This document shows positions 41,514-52,188 of a stretch of DNA of 64,000 nt, in pieces. The stretch comes from Lonsdalea britannica (GTDB lineage Bacteria; Pseudomonadota; Gammaproteobacteria; Enterobacterales; Enterobacteriaceae), in contig NZ_LUTN01000005.1 in NCBI RefSeq assembly GCF_002111595.1, forward strand, positions 124,001 to 188,000. Reading direction: 5' to 3'. The position numbers and the translations under genes are program-made. The first letter of the stretch is position 1, and each line of letters starts with the position of its first letter. The notes beneath the pieces were generated by a model. The model ran no database searches. It was not told where the DNA came from and saw only the letters and a list, made by a program, of their open reading frames with translations.

Positions 41514-42914
41514 TTAGGAAGATAATGTTCTGATTAAATTGGAAAAATCTTCTTTAATGTCGTGACTTTCCTCGCGCAGCTGCTCAATCTTGCGACAGGC
41601 GTGCAGCACGGTGGTGTGGTCTCGACCGCCAAAAGCATCACCGATTTCCGGCAGGCTGTGATTCGTCAATTCTTTCGCCAGCGCCATCGCCATCTGACGT
41701 GGGCGAGCCACCGATCGCGAACGACGTTTGGACAACAGATCGGCGACTTTGATTTTATAATATTCCGCTACGGTCTTCTGAATGTTGTCGATGGTGACCA
41801 GTTTTTCCTGCAACGCCAGCAGGTCGCGCAGCGCTTCACGCACAAAATCAATCGTGATGGAGCGTCCGGTGAAGTTGGCGTTGGCGATGACGCGGTTCAG
41901 CGCCCCTTCCAGCTCACGCACGTTGGAACGCAGGCGCTTGGCAATAAAGAAGGCCACTTCGCCGGGCAGACGGATATCGTTCTCGTCTGCTTTTTTCATC
42001 AGAATCGCCACGCGGGTTTCCAGCTCGGGCGGTTCGATCGCAACCGTCAGACCCCAGCCAAAACGGGACTTCAGGCGATCTTCCACGCCGTTGATCTCTT
42101 TCGGATAGCGGTCCGAGGTCAAAATAATCTGCTGATTGCCTTCCAGCAACGCGTTGAACGTATGGAAAAACTCTTCCTGAGAACGCTCTTTGTTGGCAAA
42201 AAACTGAATATCATCGATCAGCAGCGCATCGACGGAGCGGTAGTACCGTTTGAACTCTTCAATGGCATTGTTCTGCAGGGCTTTCACCATATCCTGCACA
42301 AAACGCTCCGAGTGCATGTACACCACTTTGGCGTTGGCCTTGCGGGCCATAATGCCGTTTCCTACCGCATGTAATAAGTGCGTTTTACCCAGACCGGTGC
42401 CGCCATACAGAAACAATGGGTTGTAGGCGCCACCCGGATTATCCGCCACCTGCCGCGCAGCGGCGCGCGCCAGTTGGTTGGATTTACCTTCGACGAAATT
42501 ATCGAAAGTATGTTTGGGATTCACGTTGGAGCGATAGGTGTGCTCGGCATGCAGAGACGGCGCATCCCAGCTCGGACGAACAGGAGAAGAAACTGGACGA
42601 GCCTGCGGCGCAGCCGCCGGGATCACGGTAGTGGCAGCGTTGCCCGCCGGAGCGATCGTTGCCATAGCCGGTTTGCTGCCCACTTCAAAACGCAGCAGAG
42701 GAGCGTCCAGACCGCAGAAATCATTCAGCAGTCCATTGATATTATTAAGGTATTTGTCACGCACCCAATCCAGCACAAAGCGATTAGGGGCGTAAAGCGC
42801 CAGAGTGTTGTCACTCAGTTCCGCCTGCAATGGGCGTATCCACATACTGAATTCTGTGGCAGGTAATTCATCCTGCAAACGGGCAAGACACTGCTGCCAA
42901 AGCGAAAGTGACAC
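41514..42914 (-). CDS. dnaA: Chromosomal replication initiator DnaA
   Basis: AAA+ initiator; about 466 residues. The GTG start at 42914 reproduces the enterobacterial N-terminus [20 protein letters not shown]; the upstream in-frame ATG would add ten unsupported residues. Walker A is [16 protein letters not shown], Walker B is [20 protein letters not shown] and the DNA-binding signature is [15 protein letters not shown]. The variable domain 2 linker is rich in alanine and proline. Confidence 0.98.
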   Translation of the reverse strand: MSLSLWQQCLARLQDELPATEFSMWIRPLQAELSDNTLALYAPNRFVLDWVRDKYLNNINGLLNDFCGLDAPLLRFEVGSKPAMATIAPAGNAATTVIPAAAPQARPVSSPVRPSWDAPSLHAEHTYRSNVNPKHTFDNFVEGKSNQLARAAARQVADNPGGAYNPLFLYGGTGLGKTHLLHAVGNGIMARKANAKVVYMHSERFVQDMVKALQNNAIEEFKRYYRSVDALLIDDIQFFANKERSQEEFFHTFNALLEGNQQIILTSDRYPKEINGVEDRLKSRFGWGLTVAIEPPELETRVAILMKKADENDIRLPGEVAFFIAKRLRSNVRELEGALNRVIANANFTGRSITIDFVREALRDLLALQEKLVTIDNIQKTVAEYYKIKVADLLSKRRSRSVARPRQMAMALAKELTNHSLPEIGDAFGGRDHTTVLHACRKIEQLREESHDIKEDFSNLIRTLSS

Positions 42915-43436
42915 GGCGGACTCCACTCGAACAAGATAAAACAAAGAAAAGAAACAGAATCGTTAGTTATGTAACTCATGATTTTTGGCACCCGCTCCCC
43001 GGATATGAAGAGCCAGCGTGCGCCGCGCATTGATGCGGCTTACCGTGACGATCCCGACGGAGGATCGCTAGCGGGACGGCGGATCATAACCTAAACGACC
43101 GCAGAGATCTTCCCCTTCTGCACAGTTTTGATCCTTTTTATCCACAGGCTATTCTTATTCCCCCTACCGGCCTGGACGCAGAAGAACGAAGGTCGTGATG
43201 AGGTTACCCACACCCGGCTGGCTGCCCCAAGGCGTCTATAAGGATAGACGGATTTTTCGCCATTGGCGGTGAGGGAGATCATGATCTTCTTACCAGGATC
43301 TGTGCTCGATCCTTGCGCTTTATCATGGAGTACGTATAATTCCCGCCCTGCGCGTGGCGCCTGCACGCTGTGCTCGGTTAGACAGGTGATGTTTCCTCAA
43401 GCGGGAAATATCGGGTGGGTGAAGCGCGGATGTTAA
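42915..43436. other. dnaA-rpmH divergent control region
   Basis: Holds the dnaA promoter(s) on the minus strand and the approach to the rpmH promoter. No gene is seen; a 91-codon minus-strand frame (43091-43366) is not supported. A consensus DnaA box lies at 43138-43146 and a weaker one (TTACCCACA) at 43204-43212, in keeping with autoregulation of dnaA. No unwinding element or box cluster of the oriC type is seen. Confidence 0.7.
43138..43146. promoter_or_regulatory. DnaA box
   Basis: TTATCCACA is an exact R1-type DnaA box in the dnaA-rpmH interval, the place where enterobacteria carry the autoregulatory box of dnaA. Confidence 0.88.
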
Positions 43437-43465
43437 TTGACTCGGGACTGTACAATTATTACAAT
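43437..43465 (+). promoter_or_regulatory. Sigma-70 promoter of rpmH-rnpA
   Basis: TTGACT, a 17-base spacer, TACAAT: a near-consensus sigma-70 promoter 115 bases before rpmH. Confidence 0.85.
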
Positions 43466-43567
43466 CCCGCCTCTTTTTATATATATGTATATGCGATTGA
43501 GGCGTCGGTCATTTTCTTCACGCCGAGTAGCCAAACGCGTTAACTATGAAGTTTTAATCAAGTTTAG

Positions 43568-43720
<153 letters not shown>

Positions 43721-43738
43721 TAAAAGCTAACCCACCGA

Positions 43739-44098
43739 GTGGTTAAGCTCGCTTTTCCCAGGGAGTTACGTTTGTTAACTCCCAGCCATTTCTCTTTCGT
43801 CTTCCAGCAACCTCAACGGGCTGGCACGCCGCAAATCACCATTCTCGGCCGCCTGAATACGCTGGGGCATCCCCGCATCGGTCTTACCGTCGCCAAAAAG
43901 CATGTTAAACGGGCTCATGAACGCAACCGCATCAAACGTCTGACGCGCGAAAGTTTCCGCCTGCATCAGCACCAGTTGCCTGCCATGGACTTTATCATCA
44001 TCGCGAAAAAAGGCGTGGCCGATCTGGATAACCGTGCGCTGACGGAAGCGTTGGAAAAATTATGGCGTCGGCACTGTCGATTGGCTCCCGCCTGCTGA
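43739..44098 (+). CDS. rnpA: Ribonuclease P protein component
   Basis: Protein subunit of RNase P for tRNA 5' maturation; 119 residues. It starts at GTG, as in E. coli, with [18 protein letters not shown]. The RNR motif region [14 protein letters not shown] is present. It overlaps yidD by 37 bases. Confidence 0.98.
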   Translation: MVKLAFPRELRLLTPSHFSFVFQQPQRAGTPQITILGRLNTLGHPRIGLTVAKKHVKRAHERNRIKRLTRESFRLHQHQLPAMDFIIIAKKGVADLDNRALTEALEKLWRRHCRLAPAC

Positions 44099-44319
44099 TC
44101 GGGTTGATACGCGGATATCAGCGCTTTATCAGTCCACTGCTGGGACCGCACTGTCGTTTCCACCCGACGTGTTCCCAATATGGCATTGAGGCAATACGCA
44201 GGTTCGGCATGATAAAAGGCTGTTGGTTGGCGCTGAAACGCGTATTAAAATGCCACCCTTTGAACCCTGGTGGTGATGACCCCGTACCGCCAAAAACCGA
44301 CAATAACAGAGAACATTAA
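44062..44319 (+). CDS. yidD: Membrane protein insertion efficiency factor YidD
   Basis: 85 residues; [20 protein letters not shown] with [12 protein letters not shown] and the tail [14 protein letters not shown] are the family signature. An amphipathic helix at the N-terminus likely binds the inner membrane. It aids YidC-dependent insertion; it overlaps rnpA and precedes yidC by two bases. Confidence 0.97.
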   Translation: MASALSIGSRLLIGLIRGYQRFISPLLGPHCRFHPTCSQYGIEAIRRFGMIKGCWLALKRVLKCHPLNPGGDDPVPPKTDNNREH

Positions 44320-44321
44320 CG

Positions 44322-45956
44322 ATGGATTCGCAACGCAATCTTCTTCTCATCGCTCTGCTATTCGTAACGTTCATGATCTGGCAGGCCTGGGAAACGGACA
44401 ACAATCCGCCAGCCACGACACAGACCACGCAACAGTCTACGAATAATGCAGTCGGCGATGCCGCCAACCAGGGCGTCCCCGCCAGTGGTCAGGGTAAACT
44501 GATTACGGTGAAGACCGACGTACTGTCCCTGACGATCAACACTCGCGGCGGCGATATCGAGCAGGCCAACCTGCTGTCTTATCCGGCAACGCTGGGCTCC
44601 ACCGAGCCTTTCCTGCTGCTGGAAACGACACCGGCCTTCGTCTATCAGGCGCAGAGCGGTCTGACCGGTAAAAACGGTCCGGACAACCCGGCGAACGGTG
44701 CGCGTCCTCTGTATCAAGCCACTCAGGATCACTTCGAACTGACCGACGGTCAGAGTGAAATCCGCATTCCGCTGACCTATACCGACGCCAACGGTGCGAC
44801 CTTCACCAAAACGTTCGTGCTGAAGCGCGGCGACTATGCCCTGGGCGTTGAATACGGCGTCAATAACGCCAGCGCTCAACCGCTAGAGCTGACGCTGTTC
44901 GGCCAGTTGAAGCAGTCCATCGATCTGCCTTCACACCGCGATACCGGAAGCAGCAACTTCGCGCTGCACACCTATCGCGGCGCGGCGTTCTCTTCCAGCG
45001 ACGAGAAATACAAAAAATACAGCTTCAGCGACATGAAAGAGCCGCTGAACATCGCGACGCAGGGCGGCTGGGTCGCCATGATGCAGCAGTATTTCGCCAC
45101 CGCGTGGGTGCCGCAGGCCAACAGCAACAACACGTTCTACAGCGCCAATCTGGGCAACGGTCAGGCGGCCATCGGCTTTAAAGCCGCGCCGGTTGTCGTT
45201 CAGCCTGGCAGCCAGCAACAGCTGCAGGCTACGCTGTGGGTCGGACCGGAAATTCAGGACAAAATGGCCGCCGTCGCGCCTCACCTGGACTTGACCGTTG
45301 ACTACGGCTGGCTGTGGTTTATCTCTCAGCCGCTGTTCAAACTACTGAAATTCCTGCACGGCTTCATCGGTAACTGGGGCTTCTCCATTATCGCCATCAC
45401 CTTTATCGTGCGTGGCATCATGTACCCGCTGACCAAAGCGCAGTACACCTCGATGGCCAAAATGCGCATGCTGCAGCCGAAACTGCAGGCGATGCGTGAA
45501 CGCATCGGTGATGACAAACAGCGCATGAGTCAGGAAATGATGGCGCTGTACAAAGCGGAGAAGGTCAACCCACTGGGCGGCTGCTTCCCGCTGCTGATTC
45601 AGATGCCGATCTTCCTGGCGTTGTACTACATGCTGATGGGCTCGGTAGAACTGCGTCATGCGCCGTTCGCGCTGTGGATCCATGACCTGTCTGCTCAGGA
45701 CCCGTACTACGTGCTGCCGATCCTGATGGGTCTGACCATGTTCTTCATCCAGAAGATGTCGCCGACGACGGTCACTGACCCGATGCAGCAGAAGATCATG
45801 ACCTACATGCCGGTTATCTTCACGGTGTTCTTCCTGTGGTTCCCGTCAGGTCTGGTGCTGTACTATATCGTCAGCAACCTGGTGACCATCGCTCAGCAGC
45901 AGCTGATCTACCGCGGGCTGGAGAAGCGTGGCTTACACAGCCGTGAGAAGAAATAA
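44322..45956 (+). CDS. yidC: Membrane protein insertase YidC
   Basis: Inner-membrane insertase; 544 residues. TM1 is [18 protein letters not shown], followed by a large periplasmic domain (~residues 60-340) and the conserved hydrophobic core beginning [20 protein letters not shown], with the cytoplasmic coiled coil [20 protein letters not shown]. The groove arginine lies in [11 protein letters not shown]. Confidence 0.98.
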   Translation: MDSQRNLLLIALLFVTFMIWQAWETDNNPPATTQTTQQSTNNAVGDAANQGVPASGQGKLITVKTDVLSLTINTRGGDIEQANLLSYPATLGSTEPFLLLETTPAFVYQAQSGLTGKNGPDNPANGARPLYQATQDHFELTDGQSEIRIPLTYTDANGATFTKTFVLKRGDYALGVEYGVNNASAQPLELTLFGQLKQSIDLPSHRDTGSSNFALHTYRGAAFSSSDEKYKKYSFSDMKEPLNIATQGGWVAMMQQYFATAWVPQANSNNTFYSANLGNGQAAIGFKAAPVVVQPGSQQQLQATLWVGPEIQDKMAAVAPHLDLTVDYGWLWFISQPLFKLLKFLHGFIGNWGFSIIAITFIVRGIMYPLTKAQYTSMAKMRMLQPKLQAMRERIGDDKQRMSQEMMALYKAEKVNPLGGCFPLLIQMPIFLALYYMLMGSVELRHAPFALWIHDLSAQDPYYVLPILMGLTMFFIQKMSPTTVTDPMQQKIMTYMPVIFTVFFLWFPSGLVLYYIVSNLVTIAQQQLIYRGLEKRGLHSREKK

Positions 45957-45987
45957 CGCTGGCTGATAGCCAACCTCATTTCTAACG

Positions 45988-46017
45988 TAAGGCGGTCACT
46001 GACCGCCTTATTTTTTT
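45988..46017 (+). terminator. Terminator after yidC
   Basis: GGCGGTC-ACT-GACCGCC extended by flanking TAA/TTA pairs and followed by TTTTTTT; it lies about 32 bases past the yidC stop. Confidence 0.92.
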
Positions 46018-46038
46018 ATGTAATTAAGAGAGATGACC

Positions 46039-47403
46039 ATGAGCCATACCGACACCATCGTCGCCCAAGCCACTCCGCCGGGACGCGGCGGCGTAGGTAT
46101 CCTGCGTATTTCCGGTTCCGTCGCATCGGCCGTCGCGCAAGCCATATTGGGAAAGCTGCCGCGCCCGCGCTATGCAGACTACCTGCCTTTTAGGGATGCC
46201 GACGGCAGCGTGCTCGATCAGGGGATAGCCCTGTGGTTTCCCAATCCAAATTCATTCACCGGCGAGGACGTGCTGGAATTACAAGGCCACGGCGGCCCAG
46301 TGATTCTGGATCTGTTACTGAAACGCATCCTGACGCTGCCGGGCGTACGCATCGCCCGCCCCGGCGAGTTCTCCGAGCGCGCCTTCCTGAACGATAAGCT
46401 GGATTTAGCCCAGGCAGAGGCTATCGCCGACCTGATTGACGCCAGCTCCGAGCAGGCTGCGCGATCCGCCGTGAATTCCCTGCAAGGGGTTTTCTCCAGC
46501 CGTATTCACCAGTTGGTTGAAGCATTGACGCACCTTCGTATCTACGTCGAAGCGGCTATCGATTTCCCTGATGAAGAAATCGATTTTCTTTCCGATGGCA
46601 AAATCGAAGCGCAGCTCAACACGGTGATCGCCGATCTGAGCGGCGTAAGGGCCGAGGCACGTCAAGGAAGCCTGCTGCGCGAGGGGATGAAGGTGGTCAT
46701 TGCCGGTCGTCCTAATGCCGGTAAATCCAGCCTGTTGAATGCGCTGGCAGGCCGTGAAGCGGCTATCGTCACCGATATCGCAGGCACCACGCGCGACGTG
46801 CTGCGTGAACATATTCATATCGACGGCATGCCGCTGCATATCATTGATACCGCCGGTCTGCGCGATGCCAACGACGAGGTGGAACGGATCGGTATAGAGC
46901 GCGCCTGGCAGGAAATCGAGCAGGCCGATCGGGTGCTGTTTATGGTCGATGGCACCACCACTGATGCCAGCGAACCCGCCGCCATCTGGCCAGAGTTTAT
47001 GGCACGCCTGCCAAAAACGTTGCCGATCACCGTAGTGCGCAATAAAGCAGATATCACCGGAGAGACGCTAGGTATTGAAGATGTAAGTACCCACTCGCTG
47101 ATCAAACTGTCGGCGCGAACCGGGGAAGGCGTTGACCTGCTACGCAATCATTTGAAAGAGAGTATGGGCTTTACCAGCAATACCGAAAGCGGCTTTCTGG
47201 CCCGCCGCCGTCATCTACAGGCGCTGGAACGTGCGGCTGAACACCTGGAACAAGGCCGCGAACAGCTGGTGAGCGCTTACGCAGGCGAGTTGCTGGCGGA
47301 AGAACTGCGGCTATCGCAGCAGGCGCTCAGCGAGATCACAGGGGAATTTACCTCCGACGACTTATTGGGACGCATATTCTCCAGCTTCTGCATCGGCAAG
47401 TAA
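46039..47403 (+). CDS. mnmE: tRNA modification GTPase MnmE
   Basis: Partner of MnmG in forming cmnm5U34 of tRNAs; 454 residues. Start chosen at ATG 46039 ([20 protein letters not shown]) because AGAGAG is then correctly spaced; ATG 46033 would leave no spacer. G1 is [15 protein letters not shown]2 DIAGTTRD, G3 DTAGLRD, G4 NKAD, and the C-terminal FCIGK cysteine motif is present. Confidence 0.98.
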   Translation: MSHTDTIVAQATPPGRGGVGILRISGSVASAVAQAILGKLPRPRYADYLPFRDADGSVLDQGIALWFPNPNSFTGEDVLELQGHGGPVILDLLLKRILTLPGVRIARPGEFSERAFLNDKLDLAQAEAIADLIDASSEQAARSAVNSLQGVFSSRIHQLVEALTHLRIYVEAAIDFPDEEIDFLSDGKIEAQLNTVIADLSGVRAEARQGSLLREGMKVVIAGRPNAGKSSLLNALAGREAAIVTDIAGTTRDVLREHIHIDGMPLHIIDTAGLRDANDEVERIGIERAWQEIEQADRVLFMVDGTTTDASEPAAIWPEFMARLPKTLPITVVRNKADITGETLGIEDVSTHSLIKLSARTGEGVDLLRNHLKESMGFTSNTESGFLARRRHLQALERAAEHLEQGREQLVSAYAGELLAEELRLSQQALSEITGEFTSDDLLGRIFSSFCIGK

Positions 47404-47437
47404 GGCTTATAGTGTAAGTGCTTACCAACACCCACAC

Positions 47438-47473
47438 ATCCTGCATAGCCGGTTGTTATGCGGGATTTTTTTC
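47438..47473 (+). terminator. Terminator after mnmE
   Basis: ATCCTGCATA pairs with TATGCGGGAT (one G-U pair) and is followed by seven T. It lies 35 bases after the mnmE stop and marks the left limit of the gibberellin insert. Confidence 0.85.
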
Positions 47474-47743
47474 CTTTGATCACATCGCTTCTCGCGCCAC
47501 ATTCCGTTCCCAACTCGTTTCCGCCTCCCTCCCTGACTCCATTCTCAAAACTTCTCCTTTTGCGCATTCAGCTTCCAAAAGACGCACTTTTTTCAACAAA
47601 AAAACCCTTTTTGAGATTTTACATACCGTAGAAAATCCTTATTTTAATTAATCAATTTTATTGATGTTATTTCGTGTCATTTTCGTGTTGATGCCTTGGA
47701 ACAACGAGAAAAAGTACAGATAAAACCTTTATTCATCATAAAG

Positions 47744-47756
47744 TTTCATAATGAAA
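47744..47756. promoter_or_regulatory. Palindrome TTTCAT-A-ATGAAA before the gibberellin operon
   Basis: A perfect 13-base odd palindrome about 340 bases before CYP115. Regulator unknown. Confidence 0.45.
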
Positions 47757-47793
47757 TACTCTGATGCTTTTTATTATTGTCGGCTGTTATATT

Positions 47794-47818
47794 GTTTTGA
47801 CAAAACGGTGTCAAACAA
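47794..47818. promoter_or_regulatory. Long inverted repeat before the gibberellin operon, operator candidate
   Basis: GTTTTGACA and TGTCAAAC surround a 6-base spacer (AAACGG); the inner seven base pairs TTTGACA/TGTCAAA are perfect, and the symmetry extends outward with one extra T on the left. The length and symmetry are typical of a dimeric repressor site. The regulator is not encoded adjacent to the operon. Confidence 0.55.
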
Positions 47819-47924
47819 TGGAAACGCAGTGAAATAAACCAATAAAGTACCAATTTTTCAAAATAAAAACCTACCCACATCCTTAATACCCCCACCCTTA
47901 AAAATGCTTTACAGTGCTTTTTTC

Positions 47925-47938
47925 TTGATCTAAGTTAA
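47925..47938. promoter_or_regulatory. FNR/FixK-like site before the gibberellin operon (weak)
   Basis: TTGAT-CTAA-GTTAA has a perfect left half of the TTGAT-N4-ATCAA consensus and three of five matches on the right. Low-oxygen control is known for rhizobial gibberellin operons; for this site it is speculative. Confidence 0.3.
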
Positions 47939-48098
47939 AAAAACGCGGTTTAAAGTTTAAAAATCAACCAGCAATAAGTTGACCATTTTTATTTTTCTCG
48001 CCAGCAAGACACGACGAAGCACATGACCATAACCCTAAACTTTATTAAACGATTTGTTCAATATTGCTTGGGTATTTCTTCGACACGGAGGTCAATGC

Positions 48099-49353
48099 AT
48101 GCGAAAGGGAAGTGCATTTTGCGAGAGTGACATCACCGCTATTTCATCCAGCCCGGCAGACCTGGACTCGACCTCTGCTCGGCTTTGCAAAGGTCCCATC
48201 GCTGGCGTCTCGCTCCCCGGTAACATCAAGACTTGGGCGATCAGCATCATCACACTCTCCGGCAAATCGTTGCCGACCCGAGATTTACCCGTGATTGGCG
48301 TCATTGGCGCGCCTTGCAGGAGGGAGAAATTCCGGAGAATCATCCCCTCATTGGGATGTGTCGCCTCGATAACATGGTCACCGCCCACGGCGCCGATCAC
48401 AAACGGCTGCGGGGCGTCCTGTCGAAAGCGTTCACGCCGCAGCGCATCGCACTGATGCGTCCGAGCATTGAACAGCGGGTCGCCGAGCTCATTGCCGCCA
48501 TGAAGCAACAGGCTCTCCGGCCGATTTGATGGCCAATTTCGCCATCCCGCTTCCCACCATGGTTATCGCCGAACTGTTTGGCCTGCCGGACCAGCTCCGA
48601 GCCGAAATCGTCGGCTTGACCAACAGCCTAGCCAGCACCGAGGCGACGCCGGAAGAGGCTCGTGCAACGAGGGAGCGCATACCCCGTTTTTTCGACCAAC
48701 TGGTTAAAACTAAACGACTTAATTTAAGCGACGATCTGGCGTCCGCGCTGATTCTTGCCCGCGACAACGGTGAGCTAACGTCTGATACTGAGCTGCTCGA
48801 CATGCTGTTCATGGTGCTTTCGGCGGGGTTCATCACCACTTCCGGCGTCATCGGCAACGGCGTGCAGGCATTACTCACTCATCCCGATCAGCTCCAGATG
48901 CTGCGTAACGGCGCTATCTCCTGGGAGCAGGCTATCGAGGAAATCTTGCGCTGGGGCAGCAGCGTCGCCTATCTGCCGTTCCGCTACGCGATGGAAGATA
49001 TGGATATCGGCGGCCGCCACATCCGCCGGGGAGACGCCGTCCTGATGGCATTCCACGCGGCGAACCGCGACCCGAACGAGTTCGGCCCGAATGCCAGCCA
49101 GTTCGATATTACCCGCAAGAACAACCGTCATTTATCCTTCGGGCAAGGCCCTCATTTTTGTCTTGGCGCCGCGCTGGCGCGGCTGGAGCTCATGAGCGCG
49201 CTTCCCGCCTTATTCACGCATTTCACCGATCTCGCGCTGGCGACAGCCGACGAGGACATCAGCTATATGCCGTCCTACGTCATTCGTTGCCCGTTGACCT
49301 TACCGGTCTCTTTCAGGAACACACCACAGAAAATGGAGGGAACCCATGCTTGA
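48099..49353 (+). CDS. Cytochrome P450 CYP115-type, gibberellin 3-oxidase, two frameshifts
   Basis: In characterised bacterial operons the 5'-most P450, CYP115, converts GA9 to bioactive GA4. Two single-base losses break the frame: near 48245 (AGCATC for AGCCATC) and near 48511 (CAGGCTCT for CAGGGCTCT). Corrected, it reads GNIKTWAIS-HHHTLRQIVADPRF and MKQQGSPADLMANFAIPLP, giving about 418 residues. The ExxR motif is EEILRWG and the heme motif SFGQGPHFCLGAALARLEL. The start at ATG 48099 is fixed by GGAGG seven bases upstream. It overlaps CYP112 by 8 bases (ATGCTTGA). CYP115 identity rests on operon position; no alignment was run. Confidence 0.82.
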
Positions 49354-50547
49354 AAATCACCCAGTACAATTGCCGATGTGGCGCGTCAACCATATCGAGC
49401 CGTCGCCGGAGATGCTGGCGCTGCGCTCACGCGGACCCATCCACCGCGTTCGTTTCCCCTCCGGCCATGAGGCTGGTGGGTGACCGGATACAATGAAGCC
49501 AAGACCATCCTAAACGATGAGCGGTTTCGTCCTGCAGGCATGCCGCCCGCCGAATTTACGCCGGACTCCGTGATTCTGGGCTCTCCTGGCTGGCTGGTCT
49601 CTCACGAAGGCGCTGAGCACAGCCGTCTGCGCGCCATTGTCGGGCCAGCGTTCAGTCCTCGCCGCGTACAAACGCTGACCCAGCAGATTGAAGTCATCGC
49701 CTTTCGCCTGTTTGACGAGATGGCATCCAGCCCGCAGCCGTTAGACCTGCGTAAACACCTGTCATTCTCCCTGCCTGCGATGGTGATTTGCGCCTTGATG
49801 GGCGTGCCATTCGAAGACCACACCTACTTCGCCGGACTTTCCGACGAAGCGATGACTCACCAGCACGAAACGGGCGCGCGTGACGACTCCCGCGTGGCAT
49901 GGGAAGCCCTTCGCGAATACATTCGCCGGAACATGCATGCCAAACGAGAAACGCCCAACGACGATCTGCTGACGGATCTCATGACGGCGGTCGATCAGGG
50001 AAAAGCGACGGAAGAAGAAGCGCTGGGATTGGCGGCAGGTATGCTGGTGGCAGGGCATGAAAGCGCCGTGGCGCAGATCGAATTCGGTCTGCTGGCCCTG
50101 TTTGAACACCCCGATCAACGTCAGCGGCTGATTGACGATCCGTCGATCGTGGATCAGGCCGTGGAGGAGATCCTGCGAATGTACCCTCCTGGCGCGGGCT
50201 GGGACGGCATCATGCGCTATCCGCGCACGGACGTGACGATTGCGGGCGTCCACATCGCCGCGGAGAGCAAAGTTCTGGTCGGGCTGCCGGCGACCTCCTT
50301 CGACCCTCGGCAATTTAAAGACCCGGAAGTGTTTGATATCGGGCGCGACAAAAAACCTCACCTCGCCTTTTCCCACGGACCGCACTACTGCGTCGGCGTC
50401 GCGTTGGCGCGGCTGGAGCTGCGTATTGTGTTCGGCAATATTTTCCAGCGCTTCCCTCAGCTACGTCTGGCCGTGCCTGCGAATCAGCTCACGCTGCGCA
50501 AAGAGATCATCACGGGCGGATTCGAGACGTTCCCCGTGTACTTGTAA
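49346..50547 (+). CDS. Cytochrome P450 CYP112-type, gibberellin 20-oxidase, one frameshift
   Basis: CYP112 in characterised operons oxidises GA12 to GA9. One G is missing near 49471 (GAGGCTGG for GAGGGCTGG); correction joins PSGHEG to WWVTGYNEAKTI and yields about 400 residues. The I-helix is LVAGHESAVAQ, ExxR is VEEILRMYPPG and the heme motif is AFSHGPHYCVGVALARLEL. The start overlaps the end of CYP115, implying coupled translation. The identification follows from order in the operon and from P450 class. Confidence 0.85.
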
Positions 50548-50629
50548 CGCCCAACACAGGCTCCCTTAGGGCCGTTCTTAATTTGTCCTGTTTCCCGCAG
50601 TCGCCTGCAGAACAGGCGTGAGGTCACTG

Positions 50630-51930
50630 ATGAACACGCAAGAACATTCTACCCCGTCGGCTACTGCCTACCGGGATGCATTCGCTGCGCTGGCTGCGCC
50701 GGACAATAACGCGAATCCGTATGACTATATGCGCTGGCTGCGTGAGCACGATCCCGTACATCGCTCAGTCTCCGGTATTTTTCTGCTGAGTCGCCACGCC
50801 GATATTTACTGGGCGCTGAAAGCCACCGGAGACGCCTTCCGGGGCCCGTCCGCCGAGGATTTAGCCCGCCTTTTCCCTCGGGCGCGACCAGCCGGTCGCT
50901 GAACCTGCTCGCCTCCACGCTGGCCATGAAAGAGCCGCCCACGCACACGCGCCTGCGTCGACTTGTCTCCCGCGACTTCACGGTGCGGCAGATCGACAGC
51001 CTGCGACCCGGCATCGTGCGGGTGACTCATTCGCGACTGGACGATATCGCGTCCTCGCTGGAAAAAGGCGATGTCGTCAACCTGCACGAAGCCTTCTCCG
51101 TCGTGCTGCCCATGCTGACTTTCGCCGAACTGTTTGGTATGACGCAGGCGGATATTTTCGCGCTCGCCGCCAGCATTCGCACCATTCTGGAGGGACTTAA
51201 CCCGCACGCCAGCGACGAACAGCTTGCGGCATCGGACGCGGCCAGTCTGGAGGTGCAGCGCTATTTTGAAGGACTGATAGAGCAAAAGCGGCGCGCGCCC
51301 CAGTCAGACCTGGTATCGGCGCTGGTGTCCACCCACGATGATGACGCCGACACACTGTCGGATGCGGAGCTCATCAGCATGCTGTGGGGCATGTTGCTGG
51401 GCGGATTCGCCACCACCGCCGCAACGATCGATCACGCCATTCTCGACATGCTGGCGTTTCCTGAACAGCGGCGCTGGCTGGATGGCGACGCGGCATCGGT
51501 CAAAGCCTTTATCGAGGAAGTGCTGCGCTACGATGCCCCCGCCATGTTCAGCTCCATTCCGCGCATCGCTCAGTACGACATCCCCCTCGGCGACGTCACC
51601 ATCCCCGAAGGGGCTGACGTGCGCGTGCTCCTCGTGTCCGGCAACCGAGATCCAGCGGCATTCCCCGACCCGGACCGCTTCGACCCGTCACGCTTCCACG
51701 GCACTGCGCCGGGCATGTCCACCGACGGCCACGTCCTGTTGAGCTTCGGTCACGGCATCCATTTCTGCCTCGGCGCCCAGTTGGCGAGAGTGCAGTTGGC
51801 CGAATGCCTGCCCGTCATCCACGCACGATTCCCACACCTTGTGCTGGCCGGCGATCCGGAGCGGGAACCTTCCGCCTTTCTCAGGACCTTCCGCTCTCTG
51901 CCGGTCCGTTTGGATACGCCAGGAGAATGA
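50630..51930 (+). CDS. Cytochrome P450 CYP114-type, ent-kaurenoic acid oxidase, one frameshift
   Basis: With its ferredoxin, CYP114 performs the ring contraction of ent-kaurenoic acid to GA12-aldehyde. A C is missing near 50869 (CGCCTTTT for CGCCCTTTT); correction gives [20 protein letters not shown] and then [19 protein letters not shown], about 433 residues in all. The I-helix is [13 protein letters not shown], ExxR is [10 protein letters not shown] and the heme motif is [22 protein letters not shown] 50630 follows GTGAGG. The next gene, the ferredoxin, starts two bases after the stop. Confidence 0.85.
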
Positions 51931-51931
51931 C

Positions 51932-52188
51932 ATGAAAGTGAAGGTCAACCCGGACTTATGCGGCACGACGGGACAGTGCGTACTGACCCTGCCCGGCATG
52001 TTCTGGCAACGCGATAAAGATGGCATTGCGGAAGCCATTCGGGCGACGTGCCGGAAGCGCTACGCGAGAAGGTGTTGCTGGCGGCCAGTCAATGCCCGGT
52101 CGCCGCGATTGAGATCCTCGACGACGAGAGGGGACGTCCTCCCCTCATCCACGAGCAGGTCATCGACGTACAAAACAAGGAGCGCCCG
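51932..52188 (+). CDS. 3Fe-4S ferredoxin of the gibberellin operon, frameshifted; no visible stop before the SDR
   Basis: Small P450 electron donor required by CYP114. DLCGTTGQCVLTLPGMFW and ASQCPVAAIEILDDE carry the cluster cysteines of the one-cluster 3Fe-4S type. One G is missing near 52042 (CGGGCGAC for CGGGGCGAC); after correction the frame continues past Cys-Pro and on, without a stop, into the SDR (IHEQVIDVQNKERPMGKFNG). Either the two are fused, or another base is missing: in the third frame a TAA overlaps the SDR start. The end given is the base before the SDR start. Confidence 0.78.

Larger units (their letters stand above)
47474..48098. promoter_or_regulatory. AT-rich leader of the gibberellin operon
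   Basis: About 625 bases without a gene, far richer in A+T than the surrounding chromosome and the operon itself. It contains two palindromes (47744-47756 and 47794-47818) and an FNR-like half-conserved site (47925-47938), so it is the likely control region. AT-richness is compatible with H-NS silencing of acquired DNA; that is inference. Confidence 0.65.

Noticed and set aside
48054-48455. A separate 133-residue protein before CYP115
   Set aside because: Its first third is the true CYP115 N-terminus; the remainder is the wrong frame after the first missing base.
48099-52188. CYP115, CYP112, CYP114 and ferredoxin as pseudogenes
   Set aside because: Each break is a single missing base of the same kind found in essential gyrB; all motifs are intact in the corrected proteins.
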